In this document: positions 16,129 through 17,968 of the stretch, piece by piece | Layout of the letters: each line of letters starts with the position of its first letter | Position numbering within the stretch: position 1 is the first letter of the stretch | Assembly: GCA_022827045.1 (NCBI GenBank) | Contig: JAJDTQ010000105.1 | Location: 1-17,968 of the forward strand | DNA: 17,968 nucleotides | Reading direction: 5' to 3' | DNA from: Candidatus Binatia bacterium | Lineage (GTDB): Bacteria > Desulfobacterota_B > Binatia > UBA9968 > JAJDTQ01 | The notes under the pieces: model-generated | The model's database searches: none | The model's input: only the letters and a program-made list of their open reading frames with translations | What the model was told of the DNA's origin: nothing | Translations under genes and position numbers: made by a program

Positions 16129-16928
16129 GCGGAAGGGGGTACGAGGAGCACGCGCGTCCCGGTTCCGGCGCCGAGGCCCGCCCGGGCGCTGCCGTTGCAG
16201 CGGGAGATCTCCAGCAGTCCCCAGCTATTGACGAGGGCCAGGTAGTTGCCGGTTCCGGCCGATGCGTAGTTGGCCGAGATGCCGCGGATTTCCCTGTCGC
16301 CGATACGTACCGCAATGCTCTCCGGGTCGAACCGTCCCAGGTCGTCGCTCCGGATGTTGGTGGTGAGGTTGCCGAAGCTGTCGATGTAGATCACCTCGCC
16401 GGCGAGGCTTCCGCCGTCGAGCCTTTCCGGGGCCGGAACGTCCAGGGTTTCGAAGGCCTCGCCGGTCTCGCCCAGCTTCTCCGGGGGAACGCCTGCCGAG
16501 ACGTGCGCGGCCGCGGGCGCGAAGATGTCCCGGCCGTGGAACGTCGTGCTGGTGGGGGAGAGGTGGTAGTCGGGATTGGAGAGGTGGACGACACGGATCA
16601 GCCGCTGCCGGCCGGCCGCCAGGCTCAGCAGACCGTTGTCGGGGCCGACGTAGCACGCGCGGTCGGTCTCGACGAGGATGGGCCGCCGTTCGCTCCCCAC
16701 ACCCGGGTCCACCACCGCCACGTGGATCGTTCCCGCCGGAAAGAAGTCCACCGCCGCCGAGAGCGCGAGCGCGCCCCCGGTGACGTCCTGGGGCGCCACG
16801 CCGTGGGTCAGGTCGATGATTGCGGCCGTCGGGTCGATGGCGGAGACGACGCCCTTCATGATGCCGACGAAGGGGTCCCGGTAGCCGAAGTCGGTGGTCA
16901 GCGTGATGATTCGAGCGGCTTGGTTCAT
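16101..16928 (-). CDS. S-adenosyl-L-methionine hydroxide adenosyltransferase (DUF62 family)
   Basis: This family hydrolyses SAM to adenosine and methionine using an Asp-Arg-His-activated hydroxide, and is related to SAM fluorinase and chlorinase. The 275-residue protein has LTTDFGYRDPFVGIMKG, VVDPGVGSERR with Asp74 and Arg81, DNGLLSL, and FHGRDIFAPAAAH with His131. The Asp-Arg spacing of seven and the later His match the hydrolase triad, which halogenases lack. C-terminal SFGNLTTNI and VNSWGLLEI are also typical. ATG 16928 is chosen; an in-frame GTG at 16937 would add three residues. The last residues (FQRSRE) come from a degenerate repeat. It reads toward the dCMP deaminase gene across a short gap and may be co-transcribed with it. 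Confidence 0.93.
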   Translation of the reverse strand: MNQAARIITLTTDFGYRDPFVGIMKGVVSAIDPTAAIIDLTHGVAPQDVTGGALALSAAVDFFPAGTIHVAVVDPGVGSERRPILVETDRACYVGPDNGLLSLAAGRQRLIRVVHLSNPDYHLSPTSTTFHGRDIFAPAAAHVSAGVPPEKLGETGEAFETLDVPAPERLDGGSLAGEVIYIDSFGNLTTNIRSDDLGRFDPESIAVRIGDREIRGISANYASAGTGNYLALVNSWGLLEISRCNGSARAGLGAGTGTRVLLVPPSAPGFQRSRE

Positions 16929-16946
16929 GCGACGCACCGTGATGGT

Positions 16947-17058
16947 GCCCTTCGACTTCGCGCCGCTTACGCGGCGCTACGCTCAGGGCGAACGGTTGAG
17001 TTTACGGAGCCGAAAGGGACCCGTTCGCCCTGAGCGTAGCGAAGCGAAGTCGAAGGGC
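16947..17058. repeat. Large inverted repeat made of two CCCTTCGACTTCG...CTCAGGGCGAACGG units
   Basis: The left unit begins GCCCTTCGACTTCG (16947-16960) and ends CTACGCTCAGGGCGAACGG (16977-16995). The right unit is its reverse complement: 17021-17039 pairs with the inner 19 bases and 17045-17058 with the outer 14. The centre of the left unit is replaced by its own small palindrome (CGCCGC TTAC GCGGCG), while the right has AAGCG. A 25-base loop separates the units. It lies between the divergent SAM hydroxide adenosyltransferase and glutathione transferase genes. Confidence 0.88.
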
Positions 17059-17129
17059 GCCGACACAATTGATCAGGTTCTTCCTGGGTAGTATCCTGCG
17101 TGGCACCGAGTCGCGCAAGGAGGACCGCC

Positions 17130-17816
17130 ATGATTGAGCTCTACACCAGCGCCACCCCCAACGGACAGAAGATACACATCATGCTGGAGGAGACGGGCCT
17201 CCCTTACCGGCTTCACTGGGTCGATCTGAGGAAGGGGGAGCAGTTCGACCCGGAGTTCCTCAAGATCAGCCCCAACAACAAGATTCCGGTCATCCTGGAC
17301 CGGAACGGGCCCGGCGGGGAGCCTTTCTCCGTGTTTGAATCCGGCGCGATCCTGATCTATCTGGCCGAGAAGACCGGGAAGTTCCTGCCGGCGGAGCCCC
17401 GGGCCCGCACCCGGGTGCTGGAATGGCTGATGTTCCAGGTGGGAGGCGTGGGCCCCATGCTCGGACAGGCGCACCACTTCCGTGCCTACGCGCGGGAGAA
17501 GATCACCTACGCCATCGAGCGCTACACCAACGAGGGCGCGCGCATCTACAGGGTCCTGGACAAGCGCCTTTCCGAGCAGGAATACCTGGCCGGCGATTAC
17601 TCCATCGCCGACATGGCGGTGTTCCCGTGGATACGGCTGCACGAGCGCCAGGGGCAGGACATGGCCGACCATCCCCATCTGAGCCGCTGGTTCGACGCCA
17701 TTGCCGCGCGCCCGGCGGTGGCCCGGGACATGGACAAGACCCGCGACGTGGTGGGCACCATCACCGACGAGATGTGGGACAATCTCTGGGGAAAGAAACA
17801 GTTCGAACGACGCTAG
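17130..17816 (+). CDS. Glutathione S-transferase family protein, Nu-class/YfcG-like
   Basis: The 228-residue protein has an N-terminal thioredoxin-like GST domain and an all-helical C-terminal domain. MIELYTSATPNGQKIHIMLE carries the TPNG(Q/H)K start of E. coli YfcG/YghU-type enzymes (Thr9, Asn11), which reduce disulfides or peroxides with glutathione. ISPNNKIPVI contains the cis-Pro, and FESGAILIYLAEK (Glu70, Ser71) binds the glutathione gamma-glutamyl group. DYSIADMAVFPWI is the conserved C-terminal helix start. ATG 17130 is well supported by AAGGAGG six bases upstream. It stands alone, divergent from the SAM hydroxide adenosyltransferase; the natural substrate is unknown. Confidence 0.94.
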   Translation: MIELYTSATPNGQKIHIMLEETGLPYRLHWVDLRKGEQFDPEFLKISPNNKIPVILDRNGPGGEPFSVFESGAILIYLAEKTGKFLPAEPRARTRVLEWLMFQVGGVGPMLGQAHHFRAYAREKITYAIERYTNEGARIYRVLDKRLSEQEYLAGDYSIADMAVFPWIRLHERQGQDMADHPHLSRWFDAIAARPAVARDMDKTRDVVGTITDEMWDNLWGKKQFERR

Positions 17817-17826
17817 GACACTAGGT

Positions 17827-17868
17827 CCCTCACCCGGCCTTCGGCCACCCTCTCCCATAGGGAGAGGG
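17827..17868. repeat. Second copy of the CCCTCACCCGGCCTTCGGCC / CCCTCTCCC hairpin repeat
   Basis: This 42-base unit is identical to 7240-7281 except for two bases in the hairpin loop (ATA in place of GAA). It begins ten bases after the glutathione transferase stop codon, where it may act as a transcript end. No T-tract follows. Confidence 0.92.
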
Positions 17869-17869
17869 C

Positions 17870-17956
17870 TAATATGGGTACAGACCGGCTACATAGTTTA
17901 CGTTTCGAACCGGGAACATGGTTTACGTTAGAGTACACGGCAAGGAGGGGACTTCG
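17870..17956 (+). mobile_element. Probable left end and leader of an IS481-type insertion sequence (incomplete)
   Basis: Base composition turns A+T-richer right after the repeat. Two imperfect 23-base copies, at 17882-17904 and 17907-17929, both end in GTTTACGTT (ACATAGTTTACGTT and ACATGGTTTACGTT). Such tandem sites ahead of a transposase gene resemble transposase-binding ends. AAGGAGGGG follows at 17942-17950. The exact element boundary and its target duplication cannot be seen in this window. Confidence 0.5.
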
Positions 17957-17968
17957 ATGCCGTGGAAG
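17957..17968 (+). CDS. Start of a probable IS481-family transposase gene (cut by window end)
   Basis: Only four codons, MPWK, are present. They follow AAGGAGGGG with good spacing and the paired repeats described above. Many IS481-like integrase-core transposases begin MPWKE, so the assignment is reasonable, but it rests on very little sequence. Confidence 0.5.

Noticed and set aside
16101..16928. SAM-dependent fluorinase or chlorinase
   Set aside because: The Asp74-Arg81-His131 set matches the hydroxide adenosyltransferase triad, not the halogenase site.

Overview
The window is a GC-rich bacterial chromosome segment, apart from an insertion-sequence end at the far right. LpxA (lipid A synthesis) and a lipobox-bearing lipoprotein point to a Gram-negative cell. 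Glutamate-1-semialdehyde aminomutase implies the C5 route to tetrapyrroles. The F0 genes form a short cluster (atpZ, atpI, atpB, atpE) not followed by F1 genes; this split is known from deltaproteobacteria-like lineages. My best guess is an uncultured relative of Desulfobacterota, Binatota, NC10 or Tectomicrobia, but I cannot fix the phylum from sequence alone.

Layout. At 1-173 there is only a perfect long hairpin. At 174-3500 (minus) a long-form cofactor-independent phosphoglycerate mutase is followed by a lipoprotein that joins a leishmanolysin-like HExxH domain to a transferrin-binding-protein-like barrel. At 3533-4276 (plus) is a stand-alone class I glutamine amidotransferase; at 4286-5239 (minus) a nucleotidyltransferase-like protein of unknown substrate. 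yacG and lpxA follow on plus (5438-6483), then, converging, a helical protein with two ExxH motifs that looks like an uncharacterised ferritin-like diiron protein (6492-7220). A stand-alone CinA-type molybdopterin-binding-domain protein (7380-8114) converges on a tight moaB-moaD-moaE operon (9320-8118, minus) for molybdopterin assembly.

The replication block is dnaA then dnaN (minus, 12045-9391). The moa operon sits downstream of dnaN, where recF and gyrB are often found. The 364-base gap between dnaA and the divergent hemL holds two close matches to the DnaA box and an A+T-rich stretch, and is the best candidate origin; the dnaA-dnaN gap holds weaker box-like sites. hemL is followed on the plus strand by atpZ-atpI-atpB-atpE, with overlapping junctions up to atpI, ending at a strong hairpin terminator shared with the converging dCMP deaminase. 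Then come a SAM hydroxide adenosyltransferase (minus) and a Nu-class-like glutathione transferase (plus).

Spacers carry several families of short dispersed repeats: a CCCTTCGACTTCG.../...CTCAGGGCGAACGG element (102, 9352, 16947), a CCCTCACCCGGCCTTCGGCC / CCCTCTCCC...GGGAGAGGG element (7240, 17827, fragment at 8114) and a degenerate TCATTCCCG element (16100). Two genes, moaE and the SAM hydroxide adenosyltransferase, appear to end inside repeats that supply their last codons. The right edge enters a probable IS481-type insertion sequence: paired upstream repeats, a strong ribosome-binding site, and the first four codons of a transposase. Most of the window is housekeeping; the least explained items are the diiron-like protein, the lipoprotein fusion and the nucleotidyltransferase-like gene.
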